NCBI GenBank assembly: GCA_025463615.1
Contig: JAODAU010000053.1
Coordinates: 1-19,600 of the forward strand
DNA from: Microbacteriaceae bacterium
Lineage (GTDB): Bacteria; Actinomycetota; Actinomycetes; Actinomycetales; Microbacteriaceae
Direction of reading: 5' to 3'
DNA length: 19,600 bases
The notes under the pieces: model-generated
What the model was told of the DNA's origin: nothing
The model's input: only the letters and a program-made list of their open reading frames with translations
Databases searched by the model: none
Program-made: the position numbers and the translations under genes
Shown here: in pieces, positions 1 through 6,232 of the stretch
Numbering within the stretch: position 1 is the first letter of the stretch
Layout: every line of letters begins with the position of its first letter

Positions 1-854
1 ATGCTGGTGCCGGCGCTCACTTTGCCGGTGCGCGGGGCGATGGCGTTGGTGGCCACCATCCCCGTTCCGGCGTCGCCCTCGGGCGGGCAGAGCGGGGCGC
101 CGGGGGTGAGCGCGCCGGTCGGTTCGAGCAGGGCGGCGCCCTCCGCGGTGAGCGTTCCGGCCGCGGTGAGCGTGCCGGCCGCGGCACCCGCGACGAGCAC
201 CTCGGGCAGCAGCTCGCGCAGCGGCGGCACGGCGCCAGCGGCCAGCCGGTCGTAGCGCCCGACGAGCTCCTCGTCGTAGTCGCGCGTGGCCGGGTCGATC
301 GGGAACATGCCCGAGGCGTCGCCGATGCCGAGCGCGTCGCGGCCGGTCAGCCGGCGGTGGACGTAGCCGGCGAGCGTGGTGACCGAGCGGATGGCGGGCA
401 CGTGCGGCTCGGCATCCGTCACCGCCTGGTGCAGGTGGGCGATCGACCAGCGCAGGGGGATGGTGACGCCGAACAGCTCGGAGAGCTCGGCCGCCGCGGC
501 GCCGGTCGTGGTGTTGCGCCAGGTGCGGAACGGCACGAGCAGCTCGCCGGAGCCGTCGAAGGCCAGGTAGCCGTGCATCATCGCCGAGACGCCGATGCCG
601 GCGAACGTGCGCGGGATCACGCCGAACCGCCCCTCGACATCCGCCACCAGGTCGGCGTACGCCGCGCGCAGGCCGGACCAGACGTCGTCGAGCGAGTAGG
701 TCCACAGGCCGTCGACGAGCCGGTTCTCCCAGTCGTGCGAACCGCTCGCCAGCACGACCGACGGGTCGTCGCCGACCAGGCACGCCTTGATGCGGGTGGA
801 ACCGAGCTCGATGCCGAGCACCGCGCGGCCGGCCGCGATGGTCTCTGCGCTCAT
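1..854 (-). CDS. FGGY-family carbohydrate kinase, probable L-ribulokinase of a non-classical type (3' end outside window)
   Basis: This protein probably phosphorylates L-ribulose with ATP in the cytoplasmic arabinose pathway. The visible 284 residues read [20 protein letters not shown] at the start. [14 protein letters not shown] (about 14-27) is the phosphate-1 loop of the FGGY/actin-fold kinases, with Glu where DxGT is usual. [29 protein letters not shown] and [10 protein letters not shown] follow as in the xylulokinase-like branch. The N-terminus does not look like classical AraB (VGVDFGTLSGRA...). It resembles the alternative ribulokinase found beside araD and araA in some Firmicutes and Actinobacteria; that subfamily call is from memory. 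The start codon overlaps the araD stop by 4 bp (ATGA), so translation is coupled. The gene runs off the left edge; araA could lie beyond, which cannot be seen. Ribulokinase is inferred from context, and xylulokinase specificity remains possible. Confidence 0.85.
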   Translation of the reverse strand, partial: MSAETIAAGRAVLGIELGSTRIKACLVGDDPSVVLASGSHDWENRLVDGLWTYSLDDVWSGLRAAYADLVADVEGRFGVIPRTFAGIGVSAMMHGYLAFDGSGELLVPFRTWRNTTTGAAAAELSELFGVTIPLRWSIAHLHQAVTDAEPHVPAIRSVTTLAGYVHRRLTGRDALGIGDASGMFPIDPATRDYDEELVGRYDRLAAGAVPPLRELLPEVLVAGAAAGTLTAAGTLTAEGAALLEPTGALTPGAPLCPPEGDAGTGMVATNAIAPRTGKVSAGTS

Positions 855-1555
855 CGGCGGTCGTCCCCGGCCTGGCCGTACACGTTCTGGTAGCGGGCGA
901 AGAGGGCGTCGATCCTGTCCTGCGGGATCGGGATCAGCGGGCCGCCCTGTCGCGCGAGGTGCACGGTGCGCGCCGAATCCTCGCAGAGCACGGCGGCCTT
1001 GACGGCATCCGCCGCCGAGACCCCGATGGTGAAGGGCCCGTGGTTCTGCATGAGCACCGCGCGCGACCGGTGGCCGCGCAGCGTCTCGACGATGCCGCGG
1101 CCGATCGAGTCGTCGCCGATGACGGCGAACGGGCCCACCGGGATCGGGCCGCCGAACTCGTCGGCCATGCCCGTCGTGACGCACGGGATCGGCTCACCGC
1201 GGGCGGCCCAGGCCACCGCGTAGGGCGAGTGGGTGTGCACGACGCCGCCGACATCCGGCAGCTCGCGGTAGACGTAGGCGTGGGCGGCGGTGTCGCTCGA
1301 CGGGCTGCGGTCGCTGCCGGGAGACCCGGGCACGACGGTGCCGTCGAGGTCGCAGAGGATCATGTTCTCGGGGCTGAGGTCGTCGTACGACACGCCCGAT
1401 GGCTTGATGACGAAGTAGTCGGAGCCGGGAACACGGCCCGAGACGTTGCCGCCGGTCCAGACCACGAGGTTGTAACGCACGAGCTCCGCGTGAAGGCGCG
1501 CGACCTCGGTGCGCACGCGGGCGATCTCGGCCTCGAGGCCGGCAGGTTCGCTCAT
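851..1555 (-). CDS. araD: L-ribulose-5-phosphate 4-epimerase (class II aldolase family)
   Basis: AraD interconverts L-ribulose 5-phosphate and D-xylulose 5-phosphate, the last step of arabinose entry into the pentose phosphate pathway. The 234-residue protein matches the family length (about 230). Visible motifs are TGGNVSGR (34-41), KPSG (51-54), SSDTAAH (86-92, with the conserved Asp at 88), the zinc histidines in VHTHS (H107, H109) and QNHGPF (H172), and a C-terminal YGQ (Y226), which carries the conserved Tyr of AraD proteins. The ATG at 1555 is preceded by AGGA about 8 nt upstream and gives the normal N-terminus; the long upstream extension of this frame is antisense to the arabinofuranosidase. 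It is first in an operon with the FGGY kinase and shares a LacI-type operator region with the divergent abfA. L-fuculose-phosphate aldolase relatives are excluded mainly by the SSDT/YGQ motifs and the neighbours. Confidence 0.92.
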   Translation of the reverse strand: MSEPAGLEAEIARVRTEVARLHAELVRYNLVVWTGGNVSGRVPGSDYFVIKPSGVSYDDLSPENMILCDLDGTVVPGSPGSDRSPSSDTAAHAYVYRELPDVGGVVHTHSPYAVAWAARGEPIPCVTTGMADEFGGPIPVGPFAVIGDDSIGRGIVETLRGHRSRAVLMQNHGPFTIGVSAADAVKAAVLCEDSARTVHLARQGGPLIPIPQDRIDALFARYQNVYGQAGDDRR

Positions 1556-1577
1556 GGGGACTTCCTCGTCTCGCAAA

Positions 1578-1593
1578 ATGTTACCGCTCACAT
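1578..1593. promoter_or_regulatory. LacI-family-type operator between araD and abfA
   Basis: ATGTTACCGCTCACAT is an imperfect 16-bp palindrome with a central CG and ATGT/ACAT ends. It fits the TGTTANCGNTNACA form typical of LacI-family repressor sites in Actinobacteria. It lies between the divergent starts (23 bp from the araD start, 47 bp from the abfA start), so one repressor could control both. The repressor gene is not in the window. Matches outside two symmetric mismatched pairs are complete. Confidence 0.6.
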
Positions 1594-1599
1594 TATGCT
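1594..1599 (+). promoter_or_regulatory. Candidate -10 element for abfA
   Basis: TATGCT directly abuts the LacI-type operator on its downstream side and would give a transcript starting near 1606, about 34 nt before the abfA ATG. No convincing -35 hexamer is present 17 bp upstream (TCGCAA). The call therefore rests on the -10 match and position. A repressor on the operator would block the spacer. Confidence 0.3.
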
Positions 1600-1639
1600 G
1601 TACCCGGGACCCCGTTGCCAACGTCGGAAAGGGACAGCA

Positions 1640-3148
1640 ATGCTCACCGCCTCGCTCACCGTCGATCCGGGTGCCGTCATCGGTCCCGTGAACCGCCGCC
1701 TCTTCGGGTCGTTCGTCGAACACCTTGGCCGCTGTGTCTACGACGGAATCTACGAGCCCACCCACCCGACCGCAGACGCCGACGGATTCCGCCGCGACGT
1801 CATCGAGCTGGTGAGGGAGCTCGGCGTGACGACCGTGCGGTATCCCGGCGGCAACTTCGTCTCGGGCTTCCGCTGGGAGGACAGCGTCGGCCCGCGCGAG
1901 TCGCGGCCGCGCCGGCTCGACCTCGCCTGGCACTCCACCGAGACCAACGAGGTTGGCCTCCACGAGTTCGCCGGCTGGCTCGACAGCGTCGGCGCCGAGC
2001 CGATGCTCGCCATCAACCTCGGCACGCGCGGGGTGCAGGAGGCGCTCGACCTGCTCGAGTATGCGAACCTGGCCGCGGGAACCGCGCTGACCGACCTGCG
2101 GGCCACGAACGGGCATCCGGAGCCCCTCGGAATCAGGATGTGGTGCCTCGGCAACGAGATGGACGGGCCGTGGCAGCTCGGTCACCTCTCGGCCGACGAC
2201 TACGGAAAACTCGCCACGAAGACGGCAAGCGCGATGCGGCAGTTCGACCCGTCGCTCGAGCTCGTCGCCTGCGGATCGTCGAGCGCGGCGATGCCCACGT
2301 TCGGGGAGTGGGAGCGCGTGGTGCTCGGCCACGCCTACGACGAGGTCGACTACATCTCGTGCCACGCGTACTACGAGAACCGGGGCGACCGGGCCAGCTT
2401 CCTGGCCTCCGGTGTGAACATGGACCGCTTCATCGAGACCGTGGTCGCCGCCGCCGACCACGAGAAGGCGCTGCGCGCCAGCGAGAAGACGGTGAACATC
2501 TCGTTCGACGAGTGGAACGTCTGGTACAACGAGCGCTACGAAAAGGTCGACAAGATCTCCGGCATCGACAACTGGCCGGTCGCGCCGCGCCTGCTCGAGG
2601 ACGTCTACACGGTGACCGACGCCGTGGTCGTCGGCAGCCTGCTGATCTCCCTGCTCAAACACGCGGATCGGGTCACCAGCGCGTCGCTCGCCCAGCTCGT
2701 GAACGTGATCGCGCCCATCATGACGGAGCCCGGCGGCCCCGCCTGGCGCCAGACGATCTTCTTCCCGTTCGCGGCGGCCGCCGAGCACGCCCGCGGCTCG
2801 GCGCTGCGGGTGAGCATCGACTGCCCGCGCTACGACACCGCCGAGTACGGCCCCGTGCCGGTGCTCGATGCGGTCGCCACCCGCGACCCCGAGACCGGGC
2901 GGACCGCGGTGTATGTCGTGAACCGCTCCGAGGAGCCGGTGTCGCTGGAGCTCGACCTGGGTGCGGTCGACGCGGCGAGCGTGTCGGCATCCACCCTCAG
3001 CGACGCCGACCCGGGCGCCGCGAACACCCGCGACGACCAGGATCGGGTGAGCCCGTCGGCCAACGAATCGCTCGTCGTCGACGGAACGCGTGTGCGCCTC
3101 GAGCTCCCCGCCATCTCCTGGACGGAAGTCACCGCCGACCTCGCCTGA
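1640..3148 (+). CDS. abfA: GH51 alpha-L-arabinofuranosidase, intracellular
   Basis: This enzyme hydrolyses terminal non-reducing alpha-L-arabinofuranosides from arabinan or arabinoxylan oligosaccharides. The protein has 502 residues, the usual GH51 length, and no signal peptide, so it should act on imported oligosaccharides. The N-terminus has the family pattern NRRLFGSFVEHLGRCVYDGI (18-37), then RYPGGNFVSGFRWED (67-81). The retaining catalytic pair is visible: acid/base Glu173 in CLGNEMDGPW and nucleophile Glu291 in SFDEWNVWY. The C-terminal 100 residues form the expected beta-rich domain. The ATG at 1640 has GGAAAGGG 6 nt upstream (1626-1633). It is divergent from araD/kinase across a shared operator, so it should be induced by arabinose together with them. 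Endo-acting or xylosidase activity is unlikely given the motif match. Confidence 0.95.
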   Translation: MLTASLTVDPGAVIGPVNRRLFGSFVEHLGRCVYDGIYEPTHPTADADGFRRDVIELVRELGVTTVRYPGGNFVSGFRWEDSVGPRESRPRRLDLAWHSTETNEVGLHEFAGWLDSVGAEPMLAINLGTRGVQEALDLLEYANLAAGTALTDLRATNGHPEPLGIRMWCLGNEMDGPWQLGHLSADDYGKLATKTASAMRQFDPSLELVACGSSSAAMPTFGEWERVVLGHAYDEVDYISCHAYYENRGDRASFLASGVNMDRFIETVVAAADHEKALRASEKTVNISFDEWNVWYNERYEKVDKISGIDNWPVAPRLLEDVYTVTDAVVVGSLLISLLKHADRVTSASLAQLVNVIAPIMTEPGGPAWRQTIFFPFAAAAEHARGSALRVSIDCPRYDTAEYGPVPVLDAVATRDPETGRTAVYVVNRSEEPVSLELDLGAVDAASVSASTLSDADPGAANTRDDQDRVSPSANESLVVDGTRVRLELPAISWTEVTADLA

Positions 3149-3161
3149 CCACCACCCTCTT

Positions 3162-3222
3162 CCCGAGTGGGCGATATTTGTCGTATCGGGACGGCGGTTA
3201 CGACAATATTCGCCCACTCGGG
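3162..3222. repeat. Long intergenic inverted repeat (REP-like palindromic element)
   Basis: Two 24-nt arms (3162-3185 and 3199-3222) flank a 13-nt loop (3186-3198). The left arm begins CCCGAGTGGGCGATATTTGT. The right arm is its reverse complement except for three positions inside the central AT-rich patch. Outside the arms, ACCCTC (3154-3159) and GAGGGT (3222-3227) continue the symmetry after a small left-side offset. There is no T-tract after it, so it is not a standard intrinsic terminator, although it follows the abfA stop by 13 bp. It lies 71 bp before the next start codon. A dispersed palindromic repeat is the likeliest identity; a large operator or an attenuator hairpin are alternatives. 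Confidence 0.7.
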
Positions 3223-3293
3223 AGGGTCAACACGGGCCGCCCGATCAGTGGCAGGGTGGGAGCGCCAGCCCGCACCACCGAAAGGCCACGACG

Positions 3294-4154
3294 ATGACGA
3301 CATTCGGCATGATCTACCAACCGAGCTTCGAGCCGGAGGACCTGCGCGACGCGGCGGTCGCGGCCGAGGCGGCCGGCATCCAGGAGCTGTGGGTGTGGGA
3401 GGACTGCTTCAAGCAGAGCGGGCTCGCGACCCTCGTCGCCGCGGTCGCCTCGACGACGAAGCTGCGGGTGGGGGTCGGTGTGCTGCCGATGCCGCTGCGC
3501 AACGTGGCGATCCTCGCGATGGAGCTCGCCGCGATCGAGCGGATGTTCCCCGGCCGCGCCCGCTTCGGCGTCGGCCACGGCGTGCTCGACTGGATGGGCC
3601 AGGTGGGTGAGCGCGTCGCCTCGCCGCTGACCCTCATGCGCGAGTACGTGCCTGCCCTGCGCGCGCTGCTGGCGGGCGAGCGGGTGGATGCCGAGGGCCG
3701 CTACGTGAAGCTGCGCGACGTGAAGCTCGACTGGCCGCCGAAATGGCCGGTGAAGGTGCTCGCCGCGGGCGAGGGGCCGAAGACGATGGCGCTCACCGGG
3801 GAAGTCGCGGACGGACTAGTGATCACCGCCGGGTTCAGCCCGAGCATGGTGCGCGAGGCGGTGGCCGCGGTGCGGGCATCCGGAGCCGGGCCCGACTTCG
3901 AGGTCGTGGTGTACCTCTTCGCCGACTTCGGCGAGGGCTCGGCCGAGCGCATGGAACGCGAGCTCGACGACTGGAAGATGGAGGGCGAGCGCCGCTTCGC
4001 CGCCACCGGAACGGACGACTCGATCGAGGCCACCGTGCGCGAGTTCTACGACGCCGGCGCCACGACGGTGCTGCTTCAGTCCCGCTCGGGCGAAACCGAC
4101 CTACCCGGTTACATCGCCGCGACGGGCCGGATCGCGGCGCGGCTCAGGGGTTAG
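3294..4154 (+). CDS. LLM-class (luciferase-like) flavin/F420-dependent oxidoreductase
   Basis: This is a 286-residue protein of the bacterial luciferase-like TIM-barrel superfamily, which transfers hydride using FMNH2 or, commonly in Actinobacteria, coenzyme F420. Family features include the N-terminal strand FGMIYQPSFEPEDL followed by AAEAAGIQELWVWEDC (about 25-42), the segment KLRVGVGVLPMPLRNVAILAMELAAIERMFPGRARFGVGHG (about 56-96), PVKVLAAGEGPKTMALTGEVADGLVIT (about 151-177) and a C-terminal AGATTVLLQ strand. The GVGHG in the place of the usual GxGxG loop fits F420- or FMN-phosphate binding. The substrate cannot be told. The ATG at 3294 has GAAAGG 8 nt upstream. The gene ends inside the tail of the convergent TetR gene (11-bp overlap). 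No partner flavin reductase is adjacent, which mildly favours F420. Confidence 0.88.
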   Translation: MTTFGMIYQPSFEPEDLRDAAVAAEAAGIQELWVWEDCFKQSGLATLVAAVASTTKLRVGVGVLPMPLRNVAILAMELAAIERMFPGRARFGVGHGVLDWMGQVGERVASPLTLMREYVPALRALLAGERVDAEGRYVKLRDVKLDWPPKWPVKVLAAGEGPKTMALTGEVADGLVITAGFSPSMVREAVAAVRASGAGPDFEVVVYLFADFGEGSAERMERELDDWKMEGERRFAATGTDDSIEATVREFYDAGATTVLLQSRSGETDLPGYIAATGRIAARLRG

Positions 4155-4716
4155 CGAGCCGCTGGAGAATAGCCAGCGACGTCTCGCGGGCGGCGGCCAC
4201 GACATCCTCGTCGGATGCCCCGCTGCCGTTTGCGGCGGCCGCGGCGGCGTTGATGCTGAGGAACGCCATGCGGATCATCAGCATGCGACGTGGGTCGGTC
4301 TCCCCCGCCGAGACCACGGAGACGACCGCCTCCAGGCTGTCGCCGATCGCTCCGGTCGCCATCGTGCGCAGCAGCGCCGGGTTGGCGTTGACGAAGCGGA
4401 TGCCGCGCAGCTTCTCCACCGAGTACGTGCCGACCCAGCGCAGCACCGCCCGCTCCAGCAGGTCGGGCGCGGCGTGCTGTGATCGCGCCCACTCGAGCAG
4501 CTCGGCGGCTTCGTCGCCGCGGCCCGCGACGCCGGCGCGCACGATCTCCTCCTTGCTCGCGAAGTGGTAGTAGAGCGACGCCTTGCGGATGCCGAGCACG
4601 TCGGCGATCTGCCGCATCGACGTGGCCTCGTAGCCCTGCGAGCTGAACAAGGCCACGGCCACCCGCTGGATCTCGGCACGGGTCTCGGCGCCGGTGCGGC
4701 GGGTCTGTTCGCTCAT
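4144..4716 (-). CDS. TetR/AcrR-family transcriptional repressor
   Basis: This 190-residue one-domain-plus-ligand-pocket regulator has the standard N-terminal TetR DNA-binding helices. RAEIQRVAVALFSSQGYEATSMRQIADVLGIRKASLYYHFASKEEIV (13-59) contains the HTH at about 34-53 and the near-invariant SLYYHFxSKEE signature. The C-terminal ligand domain is family-specific and its inducer is unknown. The ATG at 4716 has AGGA 7 nt upstream (4724-4727 complement). The gene is divergent from the DUF1772-type membrane protein, and the 20-bp palindrome between them is the probable operator, so autoregulation plus repression of the membrane gene is expected. The 3' end overlaps the convergent LLM gene by 11 bp. 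Confidence 0.95.
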   Translation of the reverse strand: MSEQTRRTGAETRAEIQRVAVALFSSQGYEATSMRQIADVLGIRKASLYYHFASKEEIVRAGVAGRGDEAAELLEWARSQHAAPDLLERAVLRWVGTYSVEKLRGIRFVNANPALLRTMATGAIGDSLEAVVSVVSAGETDPRRMLMIRMAFLSINAAAAAANGSGASDEDVVAAARETSLAILQRLANP

Positions 4717-4729
4717 TCCAGCATCCTAA

Positions 4730-4759
4730 TTGACTTGCCTACCTACCGGTAGGTAGGTT
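4730..4759 (+). promoter_or_regulatory. Predicted promoter of the DUF1772-type gene
   Basis: TTGACT (4730-4735) and TAGGTT (4754-4759) are separated by 18 bp. The predicted start, about 6-7 nt after the -10, falls at or next to the second in-frame ATG (4766), suggesting a leaderless mRNA. The TetR operator fills the spacer and most of the -10. Confidence 0.5.
4738..4757. promoter_or_regulatory. TetR-family operator, perfect 20-bp palindrome
   Basis: CCTACCTACCGGTAGGTAGG is a perfect inverted repeat centred between 4747 and 4748. It lies between the divergent tetR and DUF1772-type genes. The ACCTACCGGTAGGT core is a form seen at several actinobacterial TetR-family sites. Its place over the predicted -10 and spacer fits repression by blocking RNA polymerase. 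Confidence 0.85.
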
Positions 4760-5227
4760 ATGAAGATGGGCATCGACACTCTTCAGGCGATCGGACTGAT
4801 CCTGGCCGGGCTGCTGGCGGGCGAGGAGTTCATCGTGCGCTGGGGCGTGCAGCCCGCGCTGTCCACGCTCGAGGATCGCGCCCACATCCTGGCCCGCGTC
4901 GCGCTGGTGAAGCGGCTCAAGGTGGTGGTGCCCATCCTCATGGTGCCGACCGTGCTCGTCGGCATCGCGGTGCTCGCCACCGGCGGCGTCGGGGCGGGGT
5001 TCGCGTTCCGCATCGTCGGGCTGCTCGCGCTGGTCGCGTTCGTGCTCTTCTCGTTCCTGGGCACGGTGCCGATCAACATCAGGGTGAACGACTGGGATGC
5101 CGACGCCCCTCCCGCGGACTGGAGGGACGTCGTGCGCCGGTGGCAGTTCATCGACGTGTTCCGCTCGTCGGCCGCGATCCTCGCGTTCGTCGCGTTCGTG
5201 GTCGCGGCGGCGCTGCGGTTCAGCTGA
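4760..5227 (+). CDS. DUF1772 / anthrone-oxygenase-like small membrane protein
   Basis: This is a 155-residue integral membrane protein with four predicted transmembrane segments (about 7-22, 54-74, 80-102, 134-152). The cytoplasmic-loop signature PINIRVNDWDADAPPADW followed by RDVVRRW (104-128) is typical of the DUF1772 family, which also contains fungal anthrone oxygenases; the biochemical role in bacteria is largely unknown. ATG at 4760 and ATG at 4766 (MGIDTLQA) are both possible. The second coincides with the predicted transcription start, giving a leaderless message of 153 residues. Expression should be controlled by the divergent TetR protein, which suggests induction by a small hydrophobic or toxic compound. 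A role together with the nearby LLM oxidoreductase is possible, but the two are not on the same transcript. Confidence 0.8.
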   Translation: MKMGIDTLQAIGLILAGLLAGEEFIVRWGVQPALSTLEDRAHILARVALVKRLKVVVPILMVPTVLVGIAVLATGGVGAGFAFRIVGLLALVAFVLFSFLGTVPINIRVNDWDADAPPADWRDVVRRWQFIDVFRSSAAILAFVAFVVAAALRFS

Positions 5228-5285
5228 CCAGCCCGGCGGCCTTGAACGCGGCGATCCAAGCGGAGCGCGGACGTTCGGGCCGTGA

Positions 5286-5307
5286 TACTCTGATTCATAT
5301 TGAATCA
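5286..5307 (+). promoter_or_regulatory. Probable promoter/operator of the HTH-zeta module
   Basis: TGATTCATATTGAATCA (5291-5307) is a perfect 7-3-7 inverted repeat. It lies 11 bp before the preferred start codon of the HTH gene and directly follows a TACTCT (5286-5291) -10-like hexamer. CGTGAT/ATCACG (5281-5286 and 5304-5309) extend further symmetry around it. A site overlapping the transcription start is expected for an autoregulated toxin-antitoxin operon. No good -35 is visible. Confidence 0.45.
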
Positions 5308-5317
5308 CGGAGTGATG

Positions 5318-6232
5318 ATGACTGAAACGGATTCGGGCGCTCAGACATTTGCGGCCCTGGCGCTGGCGCTATTGGATACGGGCGCCCTCGATGATCTGCG
5401 GGCGTTGCTCGTCGAACAGGTGAACGTTGCGCACACAGACTCGTGGGCGCGTTCCAGCCAGCTTCAGCTCGTCGCGACGAAGTGCGCGATCGGGCTGCCT
5501 CCGTCCGCAGTCGCGAGAACGCTGGACGGGGTCGCCGACATCATCGATCCCACAATCTTCCTTCGTAGAAGTGTCGGCTCAATGGCGACCGCCGCATCAG
5601 GGCCGCTGACGCACGAAGCCCTGGGCACATTGCTCATCTGGATGGGCGAGAACACCGACCAACTGTTGTCAGCGCGAGCCTGCATGGCGGCGGTGTCGGT
5701 AGGCGCGGCGCACGCCTCGCTCACCCGAACCGAGTCACCGCTTGAGGACCACCTGCACCCGGCCCCTTCGCAGTCCGACGACAAGGGGCGCGAACGCTCC
5801 TGGATTCTCGAGTTGCTTTCGGCCCATTCGGCAGTCCGTACGACGAATGAGCGCGCAACCAAGCGCGTCGTGTACTGGGCCCGCGTGGCCGGACTGACGC
5901 AGCGCGAAGTTGCGGAGTCGATGCATAAGCCGCAGACGCACGTGTTCCGTCAGCTGCAGGAAATCGACGCTGATCCCCGAATCCTGGCCATGACACCTCG
6001 CGAGCTGCACGATCACTTTCGAGCGGGACATATCGCACGGGCGCAGTTGCTCGCCCTCCTCGCCGCCTACAACTACGACAGCGGAACGTTCCCCGCGGAT
6101 GCGCCCGAGTGGGGTTATGTACCTGGCAGTTTCGACGAACTGACCCAGCTTGCGGCCGAGGGCTCGATCTCGCACGAGGAACTCGACGTCGTGCTCGCGG
6201 GCGTGGAAGCCCTGGTGACCGCCGATGAGTAG
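5318..6232 (+). CDS. HTH-domain protein, candidate antitoxin/regulator of the zeta toxin
   Basis: This 304-residue, mostly helical protein has no family I can name with certainty. A helix-turn-helix is visible at about 187-216 (WARVAGLTQREVAESMHKPQ, then THVFRQLQEI). The C-terminal part (about 226-296), MTPRELHDHFRAGHIARAQLL, includes GTFPAD, YVPGSFDEL and a short acidic helix. This might be the part that contacts the toxin, by analogy with PezA, where the DNA-binding and antitoxin parts are separate; that is inference. The N-terminal 140 residues are low in recognisable motifs. ATG at 5318 follows GGAG by 5 nt; ATG 5315 and TTG 5300 are in frame but worse spaced. The stop overlaps the toxin start by 8 bp. 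Base composition is lower in GC than flanking genes (hand count 38/60 at 5341-5400), suggesting transfer. It could also be a stand-alone regulator. Confidence 0.6.
   Translation: MTETDSGAQTFAALALALLDTGALDDLRALLVEQVNVAHTDSWARSSQLQLVATKCAIGLPPSAVARTLDGVADIIDPTIFLRRSVGSMATAASGPLTHEALGTLLIWMGENTDQLLSARACMAAVSVGAAHASLTRTESPLEDHLHPAPSQSDDKGRERSWILELLSAHSAVRTTNERATKRVVYWARVAGLTQREVAESMHKPQTHVFRQLQEIDADPRILAMTPRELHDHFRAGHIARAQLLALLAAYNYDSGTFPADAPEWGYVPGSFDELTQLAAEGSISHEELDVVLAGVEALVTADE

Noticed and set aside
357..893. Plus-strand open frame over the sugar kinase
   Set aside because: It is a shadow of the FGGY kinase on the minus strand; no domain is recognisable.
959..1639. Upstream extension of the arabinofuranosidase frame
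   Set aside because: It is antisense to araD. ATG 1640 has a strong ribosome site and a family-typical N-terminus.
1556..3217. Upstream extension of the araD frame
   Set aside because: It is antisense to the arabinofuranosidase gene. ATG 1555 with AGGA upstream gives the normal AraD N-terminus.
3162..3222. Palindrome as the intrinsic terminator of abfA
   Set aside because: The stem is unusually long and AT-cored, and no T-run follows on either strand. A termination effect is possible but the usual terminator form is absent.
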